Below are positions 33,522 through 41,300 of a stretch of DNA of 41,300 nt, piece after piece. Under the pieces are notes generated by a model. The model ran no database searches, was not told the origin of the DNA, and saw only the letters and a list, made by a program, of their open reading frames with translations. The translations under genes were made by a program, and so were the position numbers. Source of the DNA: an uncultured Veillonellaceae bacterium. Lineage in GTDB: Bacteria; Bacillota; Negativicutes; Selenomonadales; Selenomonadaceae. How positions within the stretch are numbered: position 1 is the stretch's first letter; every line of letters begins with the position of its first letter. The DNA lies in assembly GCA_902801565.1 (NCBI GenBank), contig CADCIX010000031.1:1-41300 (forward strand), read 5' to 3'.

Positions 33522-34544
33522 CTATTTCTTTGCCGCCTTCAGCACGGCTTCTGCAACCTCCTTGATCGTCATGCGCTTCATCATGGCATAACGCTGGATG
33601 CGGCGATAGCTTTCCTCCTCCGTGAGATTGTGGGTTGACATGAGGATTCCCTTGGCGCGGTCCAGAAGCTTCCGCATCTCCAGGGAATCCTTGAGGTGCA
33701 GGAGTTCATCCTCCAGAGCTTCTATCCTCTGGATGAGAGCTTCCTGGATCTTGGCCTCCTGCTCCCGCCGCCGCAATTCCGTGATATCGGAAAGGACCAT
33801 GATCGTCCCAAGGGCATTCCCGCCCTCGGAAAAATCCAGCCGTCGTTCCTTCAGACTTCGGTCCCCCGCCTGCATCTCCCTTTCCCAGGGAAACTCCCTG
33901 GCGACGATTTCCCTGTCGATGCCGCGCATGAGGCAGGGGTCCTTGACGTTCCTTCCCAACAGGCTCCCCACACCCAAAGCGCGGTAGATATGCAGGACAA
34001 TCTCATCCGCAAAAACAATGCGGTGAAAACGATCGGCAATGAGGATCCCGTCCTCCGTCGTCAGGCGGCGGTACATGGCCGGGTCGTTCCTGCCCCCATG
34101 CAGGAGCACCATTTCTGCCCCATACAGAAGATGGGCGTACTCCTCCATGGGCCGCACAAGCTGGAAGGAGAGAGAGACCACCGCGATGCACTTCTCACTG
34201 AAATCCTTCAAGGGGCACGTTCTTACCCCCGTCGTGCCTGTCGCCGTCTCCCTCCATTGGGTAAGGGAGGTTCCCCCGCAAAAGGTTTCCCTGACCAACG
34301 GCTCATCCGGCCGATATTCTTCCGTTTCCTGTACGGATTCCCCCGCAACAGGAATCACTGTGGATGGGCACACATCCTCCACCAACGAATAAGATCCCTC
34401 CCGCAGCGCAGGAACATAAAGCCTGAGACGAGCACGGACAAGATCCGCCACAAAGGGAATGCATGCCGAAATCTTCCTCAGATGCTCTATCTGCACATGC
34501 GAAAGGGAAGTTTTCATGTTGCAATGCTCAATCCATGCCGACAT
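33522..34544 (-). CDS. Sensor protein with C-terminal ANTAR RNA-binding domain (NitR/NasR-like role)
   Basis: 340 residues. The N-terminal 120 or so residues resemble the N-terminal sensor module of PdtaS/EutW-type kinases (IPFVADLVRARLRLYVPAL). The middle is a PAS-like domain (ILIADRFHRIVFADEIVLHIY...DITELRRRE). Then a short coiled coil leads to ANTAR: LDRAKGILMSTHNLTEEESYRRIQRYAMMKRMTIKEVAEAVL, with the conserved Ala-Lys-Gly and the C-terminal three-helix pattern. ANTAR domains bind paired hairpins in leader RNAs and prevent termination. No kinase or receiver domain is present, so the signal is probably bound directly. First gene of the glutamate synthase operon. GAGGGGAAG precedes the ATG. 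Confidence 0.88.
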   Translation of the reverse strand: MSAWIEHCNMKTSLSHVQIEHLRKISACIPFVADLVRARLRLYVPALREGSYSLVEDVCPSTVIPVAGESVQETEEYRPDEPLVRETFCGGTSLTQWRETATGTTGVRTCPLKDFSEKCIAVVSLSFQLVRPMEEYAHLLYGAEMVLLHGGRNDPAMYRRLTTEDGILIADRFHRIVFADEIVLHIYRALGVGSLLGRNVKDPCLMRGIDREIVAREFPWEREMQAGDRSLKERRLDFSEGGNALGTIMVLSDITELRRREQEAKIQEALIQRIEALEDELLHLKDSLEMRKLLDRAKGILMSTHNLTEEESYRRIQRYAMMKRMTIKEVAEAVLKAAKK

Positions 34545-34585
34545 AAACTTCCCCTCTTATGATGTACTGTCGTGTAACAGTATTC

Positions 34586-34614
34586 ATTATAATTATATTA
34601 CATATGCTTGTCAA
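34586..34614 (-). promoter_or_regulatory. Consensus promoter of the ANTAR-glutamate synthase operon
   Basis: -35 TTGACA (34609-34614), 17-base spacer, -10 TATAAT (34586-34591), minus strand. A six-base inverted repeat TACTGT/ACAGTA (34565-34582) covers the expected start and could be an operator or a 5' hairpin. Confidence 0.9.
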
Positions 34615-34667
34615 TCATATTATTCATAACAGAGCATGTATACAAGAATATACCTCAACTGTATGCC

Positions 34668-37454
34668 TCAAATCATGTTCGCCATGAAGTAGAGCTCATC
34701 TTCCTCTATGGAGAGTTTCAAGGTCTTCTCGAAGATCGCCGCCGCCTTTCGCAAGGCTTCCAGCTTCTTCCCATCGGTCTTTGACTTGTCGCTCTTGTAG
34801 ACCAGCGGCGCCCGGATGACCACGCGCTCCAGCGCGCAGCCGCAATGGACAATGAGCCGTATGCGGATGGGGTTGGTGAAGCTCTTCCCCAATTCCTTTT
34901 CCAAAGCCGCGTCAAAATCCAGCAACACTCCCATGACCTTTGCCGGATTCAGATAGGTGAGGAATTTCTGCAGGGACTCCTCGCAGAGCCGATGCACCAC
35001 CAGATTGTTCCGCTCCCGCGGCACGAGGCTCAGTTCGTGGCTGAAAACCAGCTCCGTGAGCATCTGCTCCCCATCGCCGCCAATGAGCTGCTCCAACGGA
35101 ATGAAGGGAATGTCCAGCTTCGGCTTCTTCATGCCCACGGCGCCGATGACCTTGTATTCCTCCATGATTCCCCGGATCTTCTCCTCCATCTTCACCAGGC
35201 CGATGGGGATGACCTCCACGCCCCGCCCCGTATGATGAAGGATTTCCTCCACCAGGGCCTTGAGCTTCAGTGCCGCCCCCTGTCCCGTGGAACAGATGGT
35301 GACGATGGCCTCCCGCCGGCCCGTCCCCTCTTCCCCCGCAAAATCCACGGTCTCATATCCCTTGAAGGTCCGCAGGGACTCATAGATGGAATCGATATCC
35401 ATCCCCACCATATCCGCCTTGCGCATGGCCTCGAGAATCAGGGGCGTGGACACCATATCGAGGGTGCGCACCTTGATGCCAAGCTGCTCCGTGAGCATGG
35501 AGCCGAAATTGCAAAGGGAGCCCATGTCCGCAAGGATGAGCACGCCTCTGGAGCAGTTCATGCCCCGAAGCAGCGTCACCATCTTGTCGAGGATTTCCTG
35601 GGGCTTCACATCCAGGGGCATATCCACGGGAATGAGATTCGTATCGCTGACGCTGAACAGCTTCTGCGCCACCTCCACCATGGAGGTCGCCGTGCTCTTT
35701 CCATGTGTGGCCACGAGGATCACCACATGCTCCTCCAGATCATCGTCCTCCGAGGATTCCAGCAAGAGGCCGATATACGCCACCTCCACCTGGGGCACGG
35801 AAATATGATACTGTTTCTCAATCAAGTCCTTGATTTCCAGCGCCACCTGGAAATAGGGAGAATCCTGCTGGATTTCTCCGCCGATTTCCGTATAGGGAAT
35901 GGTCTCATTTGCCTTCACCCGTTTCAGGAAGGCTGAGAGATGGAGACTGAATGCATAGAGGAAGCGGTCCCGGTAGCTGCGGTTCAGCCGCTTCTGCACC
36001 ACAAGGGACACCTGCTCCGAGAAATCCACGAGGGAGGCATCCACGATCTTGAGCAGACGCTCCCGCGTGGTCATGCTGACAGAATCTTTCCTATTATATA
36101 GAGAATTGATGTAGACATTGACATCCGAGGCCACCATCTGCTTGATGAGGCTAGCGCTGATACCCTCCCCCTTCAGGAGCTTCACCTTGTCTTCTACCAC
36201 GCGGTAGAGATTGAAGGCATCCCGGTCCGACTCAGATTCCTCCAGGATGCGCTTTTCCCCCGAGGGAGTGATCACCAGGGGCTCGTCAATGTACTTCGCC
36301 AGTTCCGAAAGATCATGGCGGTTCGCCGAAAGCGTCAGAAGGCCGTTCTTCACATTGGGCGGCAGCATGCGGAAATCCACCTCAATGTAGTCCGGATTGT
36401 CGAGGCCGTTCAGGAAGGCCTGGGCACAGAGCAGCTTGATGTTGGACTTGAGCTGGCCAACATTGCCGTTACCGATGCTGCCGATGAGTGCCTTGATGGG
36501 CTCCACGCTGATGCGCACCGGCTTCTTTACCCGCTGTGCCTCATCTCCGAACAGGAGCTTGATGATGTCGAGCTTTTCCGGCAGGGAACGCTCCGCCAGC
36601 GGCTTGATGGCAATGATGTTCGGAATGCGCCGCACAAAGGTCTTGGTCAGTGCGGAATCCGGGTCCTCCGTGGTCGCCCCGATGATGAGCACCTTGGCAC
36701 TGCGGCTGCGGGCGGTTTCCCCCAAACGGTTGAAGGTTCCCGTGTCCATGAAGTAGAAGATCATCTCCTGCCCTTCCGGCGGAAGACGATGGATCTCATC
36801 GAGGAACAGGATGCCCCCGTCCGCCTCCTCCACCAGACCCGTCTTGGCAGAGTCCGCCCCCGTGAAGGCGCCCTTGATATGGCCGAAGATATGGGAGATG
36901 AGCAGCTGGGGATTGTTGTAGTAATCCGCACAGTTGAAGGTGATGAAGGGCGCATCCTCCGCGAAGCGGTGCATGACCTTGCCGTACTCGAACATCATAT
37001 GGGCAAAGAGTGTCTTGCCCACGCCCGTCTGCCCGACAATCAGGGTGTGCAGCCCATCCGGCGGGTAAAGGATGGCAGCCTTCGCCTGCTCCACCTGCAC
37101 CTTAAGGCTGGTCTCCGCGCCGATGAGCCGCGCAAACGGCTGGGCCTGCCCGCCGCCGGAATCCTTGATGCACTCCTCGATGGCACGGAACTCCAAGGGT
37201 CCCGCCCCCAAATCGGCTCCCCCAAGATTCTCCAGCGTCTCCCTGTCAAAATAGCGCACAGGCCGCCCCAGGATCTTCACAATGCGGTTCTGCCGGTGAA
37301 GCACGTTCAGTTCCATGGAAACATTGTTCCGCAGGATATCAAGGGCATCCGCAATCTGCTGCGCATCCAGTCCCACCTGTCCCTTGAGCTGCTCCTTCTT
37401 GTACTTGCCCGACTCCTGCCGAATGTATTCAAAAATCCGCTCAATCCGCTTCAA
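34668..37454 (-). CDS. levR: LevR-type sigma-54 activator with PTS regulation domains
   Basis: 928 residues. Order: N-terminal helix-turn-helix (1-75), AAA+ domain with Walker A GQTGVGKT (141-148), the sigma-54 contact loop GAFTGA (195-200) and Walker B LFLDE (216-220), PRD1 (about 460-565, His505 in [10 protein letters not shown]), a mannose-type IIA-like domain (VATHGKS, His584), and PRD2 with VHCGCALER near the C-terminus. Such proteins activate sigma-54-dependent mannose-family PTS operons and are tuned by PTS phosphorylation, so the operon at 23019-25703 with its sigma-54 promoter is the likely target. The start is TTG, with AAGGAGG 9 bases upstream; no ATG fits. It is separated from its target by the nitrogen genes. 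Confidence 0.93.
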   Translation of the reverse strand: MKRIERIFEYIRQESGKYKKEQLKGQVGLDAQQIADALDILRNNVSMELNVLHRQNRIVKILGRPVRYFDRETLENLGGADLGAGPLEFRAIEECIKDSGGGQAQPFARLIGAETSLKVQVEQAKAAILYPPDGLHTLIVGQTGVGKTLFAHMMFEYGKVMHRFAEDAPFITFNCADYYNNPQLLISHIFGHIKGAFTGADSAKTGLVEEADGGILFLDEIHRLPPEGQEMIFYFMDTGTFNRLGETARSRSAKVLIIGATTEDPDSALTKTFVRRIPNIIAIKPLAERSLPEKLDIIKLLFGDEAQRVKKPVRISVEPIKALIGSIGNGNVGQLKSNIKLLCAQAFLNGLDNPDYIEVDFRMLPPNVKNGLLTLSANRHDLSELAKYIDEPLVITPSGEKRILEESESDRDAFNLYRVVEDKVKLLKGEGISASLIKQMVASDVNVYINSLYNRKDSVSMTTRERLLKIVDASLVDFSEQVSLVVQKRLNRSYRDRFLYAFSLHLSAFLKRVKANETIPYTEIGGEIQQDSPYFQVALEIKDLIEKQYHISVPQVEVAYIGLLLESSEDDDLEEHVVILVATHGKSTATSMVEVAQKLFSVSDTNLIPVDMPLDVKPQEILDKMVTLLRGMNCSRGVLILADMGSLCNFGSMLTEQLGIKVRTLDMVSTPLILEAMRKADMVGMDIDSIYESLRTFKGYETVDFAGEEGTGRREAIVTICSTGQGAALKLKALVEEILHHTGRGVEVIPIGLVKMEEKIRGIMEEYKVIGAVGMKKPKLDIPFIPLEQLIGGDGEQMLTELVFSHELSLVPRERNNLVVHRLCEESLQKFLTYLNPAKVMGVLLDFDAALEKELGKSFTNPIRIRLIVHCGCALERVVIRAPLVYKSDKSKTDGKKLEALRKAAAIFEKTLKLSIEEDELYFMANMI

Positions 37455-37496
37455 AAGTGCATCCCTCCTTCTGATACTCTTTTAATCCTGCCTTAC

Positions 37497-37525
37497 AGTG
37501 TATCAAAAAGGAAGGACATTTTCAA
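37497..37525 (-). promoter_or_regulatory. Promoter of the LevR-type gene
   Basis: -35 TTGAAA (37520-37525), 17-base spacer, -10 TACACT (37497-37502), minus strand, about 45 bases before the TTG start. Confidence 0.6.
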
Positions 37526-37561
37526 GGTGGCGTCATGCTATTCAGCGCTTACAAAAGAGCC

Positions 37562-37590
37562 GTCATGGAGAGCATGACACTCTCTATGAC
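37562..37590. repeat. Palindromic repeat, left of the Rpn gene
   Basis: GTCATGGAGAG-CATGACA-CTCTCTATGAC is a near-perfect palindrome. It has a second copy, inverted, at 38696-38724 (27 of 29 bases the same by eye). Confidence 0.7.
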
Positions 37591-37632
37591 TTCACATCGC
37601 CTTGCAAAAACAAGCAGATATCTATCCGAATC

Positions 37633-37662
37633 TTGGAAAGCAGTGCATGAATGTGGTATAAT
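37633..37662 (+). promoter_or_regulatory. Promoter of the Rpn gene
   Basis: -35 TTGGAA (37633-37638), 18-base spacer, -10 TATAAT (37657-37662), about 32 bases before the ATG. Confidence 0.65.
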
Positions 37663-37694
37663 CAAGACAGAATCAACGATGCGGAGATGATTGC

Positions 37695-38501
37695 ATGGGT
37701 ACAATCAAGCCTTGGGAGGAACTGAGCTTTCAGGATGACTACATGTTCAAGCGCGTCATGAGCCATAAGCGGCTTTGCAAAAAGATGTTGGAAAAGATAC
37801 TTCGGATCGAGATTCGGGATATCTGCTATCTGGAGGACGAAAAGACCATCAAATCCGGCTACGGAAGCAAAGGAATCCGCTTGGATGTCTACGTGGAGGA
37901 TGACCGGAATACAATTTACAATATTGAACTGCAACTAAGAAAACCGAAAGATGATGGGTTGTACCGCCGGATGAGGTACTATCAAGCGATGGTGGACGCC
38001 GATTTGCTTATGGTAGGAGCGAAGTATTATGAGCTGAAGGATACCTTCATCATCTTCATCTGTCCGTTTGCCGTTCTGGATGGGGAAAGGCATCTCTACA
38101 CGTTCCGGAACTACTGCATCGAGAACCACGAGCTTGAGATGCCGGATGGGGCAACGAAAATCCTCCTCAGCACGAAGGGCAGGTTGGACGATATCCCATC
38201 CGACCTGAAAGCGTTTCTCGATTATGTTGATGGTATTCTCGGGAATGATGAATTCGTACAGGAAATCGACAGGGAGATAAAGGAACTTAAGAAGCTGGAA
38301 GCAGAGAGGGTGGCATACATGACTTACGCAATGAAAATCCAGGAAGAACGGGACGAAGCGAAGGAAGAGGGAAAAATTGAAATGGTGTTCAGATATATAA
38401 AAAAGAAAAATGTTTCTATCGATGCTGCCTTAGACGACTTTGATGTTCCCGAAACAGAAAGAGTACAGTATGCGAATAGGTTGCAACAGTTGCTGAATTG
38501 A
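37695..38501 (+). CDS. Rpn family PD-(D/E)XK nuclease / transposase-like protein
   Basis: 268 residues. It has the fixed N-terminal motif of this family (LSFQDDYMFKRVM), then the nuclease core GIRLDVYVEDD...IYNIELQ (Asp and Glu-x-Gln active-site residues), YYQAMVDADLL, and a charged helical C-terminus (EERDEAKEEGKIEM). The family is annotated as a putative transposase or recombination-promoting nuclease. Rpn proteins are recA-independent DNA nucleases linked to horizontal transfer. GGAGAT precedes the ATG. It is one of only two plus-strand genes or gene remnants in the window and is flanked by inverted palindromic repeats. Confidence 0.9.
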   Translation: MGTIKPWEELSFQDDYMFKRVMSHKRLCKKMLEKILRIEIRDICYLEDEKTIKSGYGSKGIRLDVYVEDDRNTIYNIELQLRKPKDDGLYRRMRYYQAMVDADLLMVGAKYYELKDTFIIFICPFAVLDGERHLYTFRNYCIENHELEMPDGATKILLSTKGRLDDIPSDLKAFLDYVDGILGNDEFVQEIDREIKELKKLEAERVAYMTYAMKIQEERDEAKEEGKIEMVFRYIKKKNVSIDAALDDFDVPETERVQYANRLQQLLN

Positions 38502-38681
38502 CCAAAGACTTTGACTCTTTCCGAATCCTTGGCGTTGCCGTGTCTGTGCAATTCGACATAACAAAAAAAGCTCCTGCTTTCCATCAAAAATGATGTACTC
38601 ACAAGAGCCTCAACACAAGCATGTATATTATATCAAGTTTTGTATAAATTTGCGCAGGGCATACCGCTTGCGGTTTAGAAA

Positions 38682-38738
38682 ACAGAAAAGGCCTCGTCAT
38701 AGGGAGTGTCATACTCTCCATGACGAGGTCTTTTCTGT
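38682..38738. terminator. Long hairpin terminator, probably bidirectional
   Basis: ACAGAAAAGGCCTCGTCAT (38682-38700) pairs with ATGACGAGGTCTTTTCTGT (38720-38738) along 19 positions, with a T-rich arm on each side. The inner part is the palindromic repeat also found left of the Rpn gene. It follows the stop of the minus-strand gene at 38775 and could also stop the Rpn transcript. Confidence 0.7.
38696..38724. repeat. Palindromic repeat, right of the Rpn gene
   Basis: GTCATAGGGAG-TGTCATA-CTCTCCATGAC, the inverted copy of 37562-37590. The 38502-38681 stretch before it holds no gene that I can see. Confidence 0.7.
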
Positions 38739-38774
38739 ACTGCCTGATTCTCCTGTATTTATCTCAGCCAACAA

Positions 38775-39254
38775 TCAATTCTTCTCCAGAACCGTTTTCA
38801 AATAGTAATAAACATCATTCATCCAGTCATTGGAGCCTTCTTTTTTCACTCTTTTGCATATGCCGCTTTCCTCATGGCAATAGTGGGCAATACCTTGTTG
38901 CCTGTCTTCCTTGAAGGTCATACGCCCCACGTCCACGATCCTGTCCTCCGCATAATTGATGGAAACCTCCGAGACCGCAATGATGAGTTCCTCTCCATCA
39001 TCGGAAACGACATAGGCAGAACTCAAATCCAAGGCACTGCCAAATTGGTTTCCGGAAGCATAGACGGGGTAGTTTCTGTCCCCCTTCCAAAAATGTATGC
39101 CATCCAGCTCCTCCAAGGCCGACGCATATACGACTTTCCCCTGATTGCCGCCAATATACGTCATACCTCCCGACAAAACACAGATGGTTGTCACAAGCAA
39201 AACCAGAATTGCCTTCTTTTCCAAACTACCGCAGATAAAATTTTTCATTGCCAT
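38775..39254 (-). CDS. Small secreted or membrane-anchored protein of unknown function
   Basis: 159 residues, not recognised. One hydrophobic segment follows a basic N-terminus (KKAILVLLVTTICVLSGGM), so it is either a signal peptide or an anchor. The exported part contains DGIHFWKGDRNYPVYA, then strand-rich sequence with two cysteines (HYCHEESGICKR) near the end and a DVYYYLKTVLEKN tail. The start at 39254 is chosen because AGGGGG lies 7 bases before it; the frame is open for 44 more codons upstream without a good start. It sits between the Rpn gene and the insertion sequence, in an area of lower GC. Confidence 0.7.
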   Translation of the reverse strand: MAMKNFICGSLEKKAILVLLVTTICVLSGGMTYIGGNQGKVVYASALEELDGIHFWKGDRNYPVYASGNQFGSALDLSSAYVVSDDGEELIIAVSEVSINYAEDRIVDVGRMTFKEDRQQGIAHYCHEESGICKRVKKEGSNDWMNDVYYYLKTVLEKN

Positions 39255-39404
39255 AAAAATCCCCCTTTTCGAGCCTCTTCTTCCACAAGGGCACATATTC
39301 CCGACAGCCTCGCTCCTTGACTTCGGCGCACACTCGTCAATCATTTCCATTATGCTGTATTTATAAACAAACTTAACAATAAACATTAAATATTTTTATA
39401 AATT

Positions 39405-39468
39405 TTGTTGTTCATTAACTACTCTCGACAAACCGGGTGTCGGGCAAGCCCTCAACCAGGCAAGCGGT
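39405..39468 (-). other. IS607-type right end: putative omega RNA 3' part and guide
   Basis: After the TnpB stop the minus strand continues with GGGCTTGCCC and GACA-CCCGGTT-TGTC, small hairpins of the kind that end the RNA bound by TnpB. The element end is probably near 39420, and the adjacent AT-rich bases (about 39420 down to 39405) would serve as guide. Boundaries are inferred, since no empty site is available. Confidence 0.4.
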
Positions 39469-40656
39469 CTACGCAGCAACTACCACAACCGGACGCAGCA
39501 CTACGCCCTCTATCCCGTCAGCCGAAACATTCGGGAATACTTTTCTCAGGATTTGGAAAGCCCCATTGACATCGGCGTTTATGAGCCTGTCATCGTTTGC
39601 TCGGAACAGTCCGCGATGTATCCTGCGAGTCTTGTCATAGTTTTCCTTTGAAGGGGATTCTCCATCCAGGAATGACGTACCGCTCGTATAGCTTTCTTCC
39701 GTCAGGATGACCGCTATGCCTCGTTCTTTCGCTTTGTACTCCATCATCTGGATAAGCCTTGCAAAGGGAAGCTGCACAAAGTGCTGGTTCACTCGCCGGG
39801 ATAACTGACTGTCCTGCTTCCATTCCTTGTTTTGCCCTATGACAATGGTGTTTATTCCCCACTCTGCACATTTTTCAACAATCAGTCTGCTGGCCTTGTG
39901 CATGTAATCGTCAATCTTGCGATTCCTTTTTGCCGTAAAACGCCGGATCTTATGGGAGGAATAGTGCCCTGTCATTTGTTGGCAGGAACTTTTCAGGCGA
40001 GCCAGTTCCTTGTTGTAGAACTGGTTCATGGCCTTGGGCACCCGTCCGTTTACAATCAGCGGAGATTTTCCGATGTTTGTTGCCATCGTCAGCAGGTTGT
40101 CCACGCCTATGTCAATGCCCGCATATCTGCCGTTGTCCTTCTTTTGCGGAACTGCCTTTATGGTATAGACAATCTCCATGACAATATCTGTGCCATTGGG
40201 AACAAATCGCACCTGCTGAAACGTGTCGAACTCCCTCTGGCTTTCCTTGTCTTTCACAAACTCAGGAGTCACCTTGAACCCTCGAAAAGCCTTTGGGAAT
40301 ACGATTTCGGCTTCCTTCAGCCTGCAATTCTGGTTTGTCAGCACAAGCATAAATTTGCCGTTCTTTTCCTTATACTTGGGCATCTTGGGACGGCCAAGAT
40401 ACTTTTCCTTGTGCTCCTTCCAGTCTTTTATGGCAGCAAAGAAGGATTTCCAGTTCTTGTCCAGCAGACGAAGGATCTGCTGAGCGGCCTGAGCTGTAGG
40501 CATGGCCCTGTAATCGGGATAATCCAGATCTGCTTTGAGCACCCTGTCCAGTTCATCATACCGCATCCACTGGCCGTTCTTGAGGAACCTGTTGCGGACA
40601 AGGTAGTTTCCGTGGTTGTAAAGATTCTTGGCCAGGTGGCAGAACTCGCCAATCAT
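39469..40656 (-). CDS. tnpB: TnpB RNA-guided nuclease of an IS607-type element (N-terminus possibly short)
   Basis: 395 residues. The RuvC acidic residues are visible in YAGIDIGVDN, ILTEESYTS and INADVNGAFQI. The usual four-cysteine zinc finger is not seen: the segment reads TSGTSFLDGE, a variant found in some TnpB lineages. The open frame begins at FCHLAKNLYN, a motif that in most TnpB proteins lies about 20-25 residues from the start, and there is no good ribosome-binding site. Between the tnpA stop and this ATG are only 24 bases in the same frame. So the N-terminus is either lost or read through from tnpA. Function uncertain. Confidence 0.88.
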   Translation of the reverse strand: MIGEFCHLAKNLYNHGNYLVRNRFLKNGQWMRYDELDRVLKADLDYPDYRAMPTAQAAQQILRLLDKNWKSFFAAIKDWKEHKEKYLGRPKMPKYKEKNGKFMLVLTNQNCRLKEAEIVFPKAFRGFKVTPEFVKDKESQREFDTFQQVRFVPNGTDIVMEIVYTIKAVPQKKDNGRYAGIDIGVDNLLTMATNIGKSPLIVNGRVPKAMNQFYNKELARLKSSCQQMTGHYSSHKIRRFTAKRNRKIDDYMHKASRLIVEKCAEWGINTIVIGQNKEWKQDSQLSRRVNQHFVQLPFARLIQMMEYKAKERGIAVILTEESYTSGTSFLDGESPSKENYDKTRRIHRGLFRANDDRLINADVNGAFQILRKVFPNVSADGIEGVVLRPVVVVAA

Positions 40657-40680
40657 AGGAAACCAGGGAGAAGCGGGTCC

Positions 40681-41283
40681 TCAGCTTTCTTCGGCATCCT
40701 CTATCGCCTCCTTAATCCTTTTCAGCCTTCTGCGGCTGGAATACAGCTTCATGGAATAGCAGTGAAGCAGACTTACGATTTCATCAAAAACTTCCTGCGT
40801 ATCCAGTTTTGCGGAGCCGACCTCGCTCATCACAACGATTTCACAGTTGTATTTCTGGAACAGATGGTAAAAGAGCTCGAAGCCAACACGGGAGAGCCTG
40901 TCCTTGTAGGTAACGACCACCCGCTCCACATGGCCTTCCAGCACTTCATCCAGCAGCTCAAAGAAGTCCTTGCGCTTTTCAAAACTGATTCCGCTGGCTA
41001 TGTCGGAGTAGATGCCGGATATGGTGTAGCCGTTGGAAAAACAGAACTGCTTCAAGAGTGAAATCTGGTTTTCGAGATCCGGCTTCTGCTTGGCTGTTGA
41101 CACGCGAGCGTAGATGAAGGTCTTACGCTTCATGTCCTTGTTCAGGAAGCCGTATACATCCTCTTCGTTATAGTCATACCGTTTGTTGGGCAGGACATTG
41201 ACCCGGATGATGCCGGTCTTTACATATTTGGTAAGTGTTGGCCGTGTGATTCCGAGAACACGAAGCACATCTTTGGCTAACAT
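40681..41283 (-). CDS. tnpA: IS607-family serine transposase
   Basis: 200 residues, complete. An N-terminal MerR-like helix-turn-helix (KDVLRVLGITRPTLTKYVKTG) precedes the serine recombinase domain with YARVSTAKQKPDLENQ (catalytic Ser) and VVTYKDRLSRVGFELF. The C-terminal helix (SSRRRLKRIKEA) is typical. IS607 enzymes insert elements with little target specificity. AAGGAGGATT lies upstream of the ATG at the edge of the window, so the left end of the element is outside. It is followed by tnpB. Confidence 0.93.
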   Translation of the reverse strand: MLAKDVLRVLGITRPTLTKYVKTGIIRVNVLPNKRYDYNEEDVYGFLNKDMKRKTFIYARVSTAKQKPDLENQISLLKQFCFSNGYTISGIYSDIASGISFEKRKDFFELLDEVLEGHVERVVVTYKDRLSRVGFELFYHLFQKYNCEIVVMSEVGSAKLDTQEVFDEIVSLLHCYSMKLYSSRRRLKRIKEAIEDAEES

Positions 41284-41300
41284 GGTACAATCCTCCTTCC

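Overview
The window looks like chromosomal DNA of a diderm Firmicute, most likely a member of the Negativicutes (Selenomonas-like). It is GC-rich. It carries Firmicutes marker genes (ribonuclease M5, a BofA-like protein, a ComEA-like protein) together with an RND pump that implies an outer membrane. It also has an archaeal-type split glutamate synthase. Almost every gene is on the minus strand. No database search was possible, so the taxonomic call is an inference from gene content.

Layout: 1-252 is the 5' part of a comEA-like gene. 370-4947 is a marR/membrane-fusion/RND efflux operon. 5073-5315 is a small unknown gene. 5445-8533 holds two tandem NhaC-type antiporters. 8635-10735 is rsmA-rnmV-tmk, and 10812-13828 is dnaX-ybaB-recR-bofA. 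A small SRP RNA and a tRNA-Ser(GGA) lie just upstream of dnaX. 14281-15376 is a low-GC patch with a MITE-like palindromic element and a two-gene unit encoding a JAMM-like protein and a Cys-rich protein. 15477-16089 is a promoter, a cobalamin riboswitch, a chain of hairpins and a terminator with no recognisable gene. 16112-22896 mixes intact genes (a DUF6033-like protein, a giant hybrid sensor kinase, a short peptide deformylase) with gene remnants (a GHKL kinase fragment, a broken nfo, a 5'-truncated EamA transporter).

23019-25703 is a mannose-family PTS operon (IIA-IIB-IIC-IID) behind a consensus sigma-54 promoter. Its probable activator, a LevR-type regulator, is at 34668-37454. 25929-34544 is a nitrogen-assimilation block. 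An ANTAR-domain sensor protein leads an operon with an ASCH-like protein and three glutamate synthase subunits, followed by amtB-glnK with its own promoter.

The most interesting feature is the amtB leader (27723-27880). It contains two consecutive intrinsic terminators. Each overlaps a short hairpin with a six-base loop of the form AxxGxx, the signature of ANTAR-protein targets. Together with the ANTAR gene upstream, this predicts that ammonium uptake is switched on by antitermination. The orphan cobalamin riboswitch RNA is a second candidate for an undescribed element.

The right end holds an Rpn/PD-(D/E)XK nuclease gene flanked by inverted palindromic repeats, a small secreted or membrane-anchored unknown protein, and an IS607-type element (serine transposase plus TnpB).
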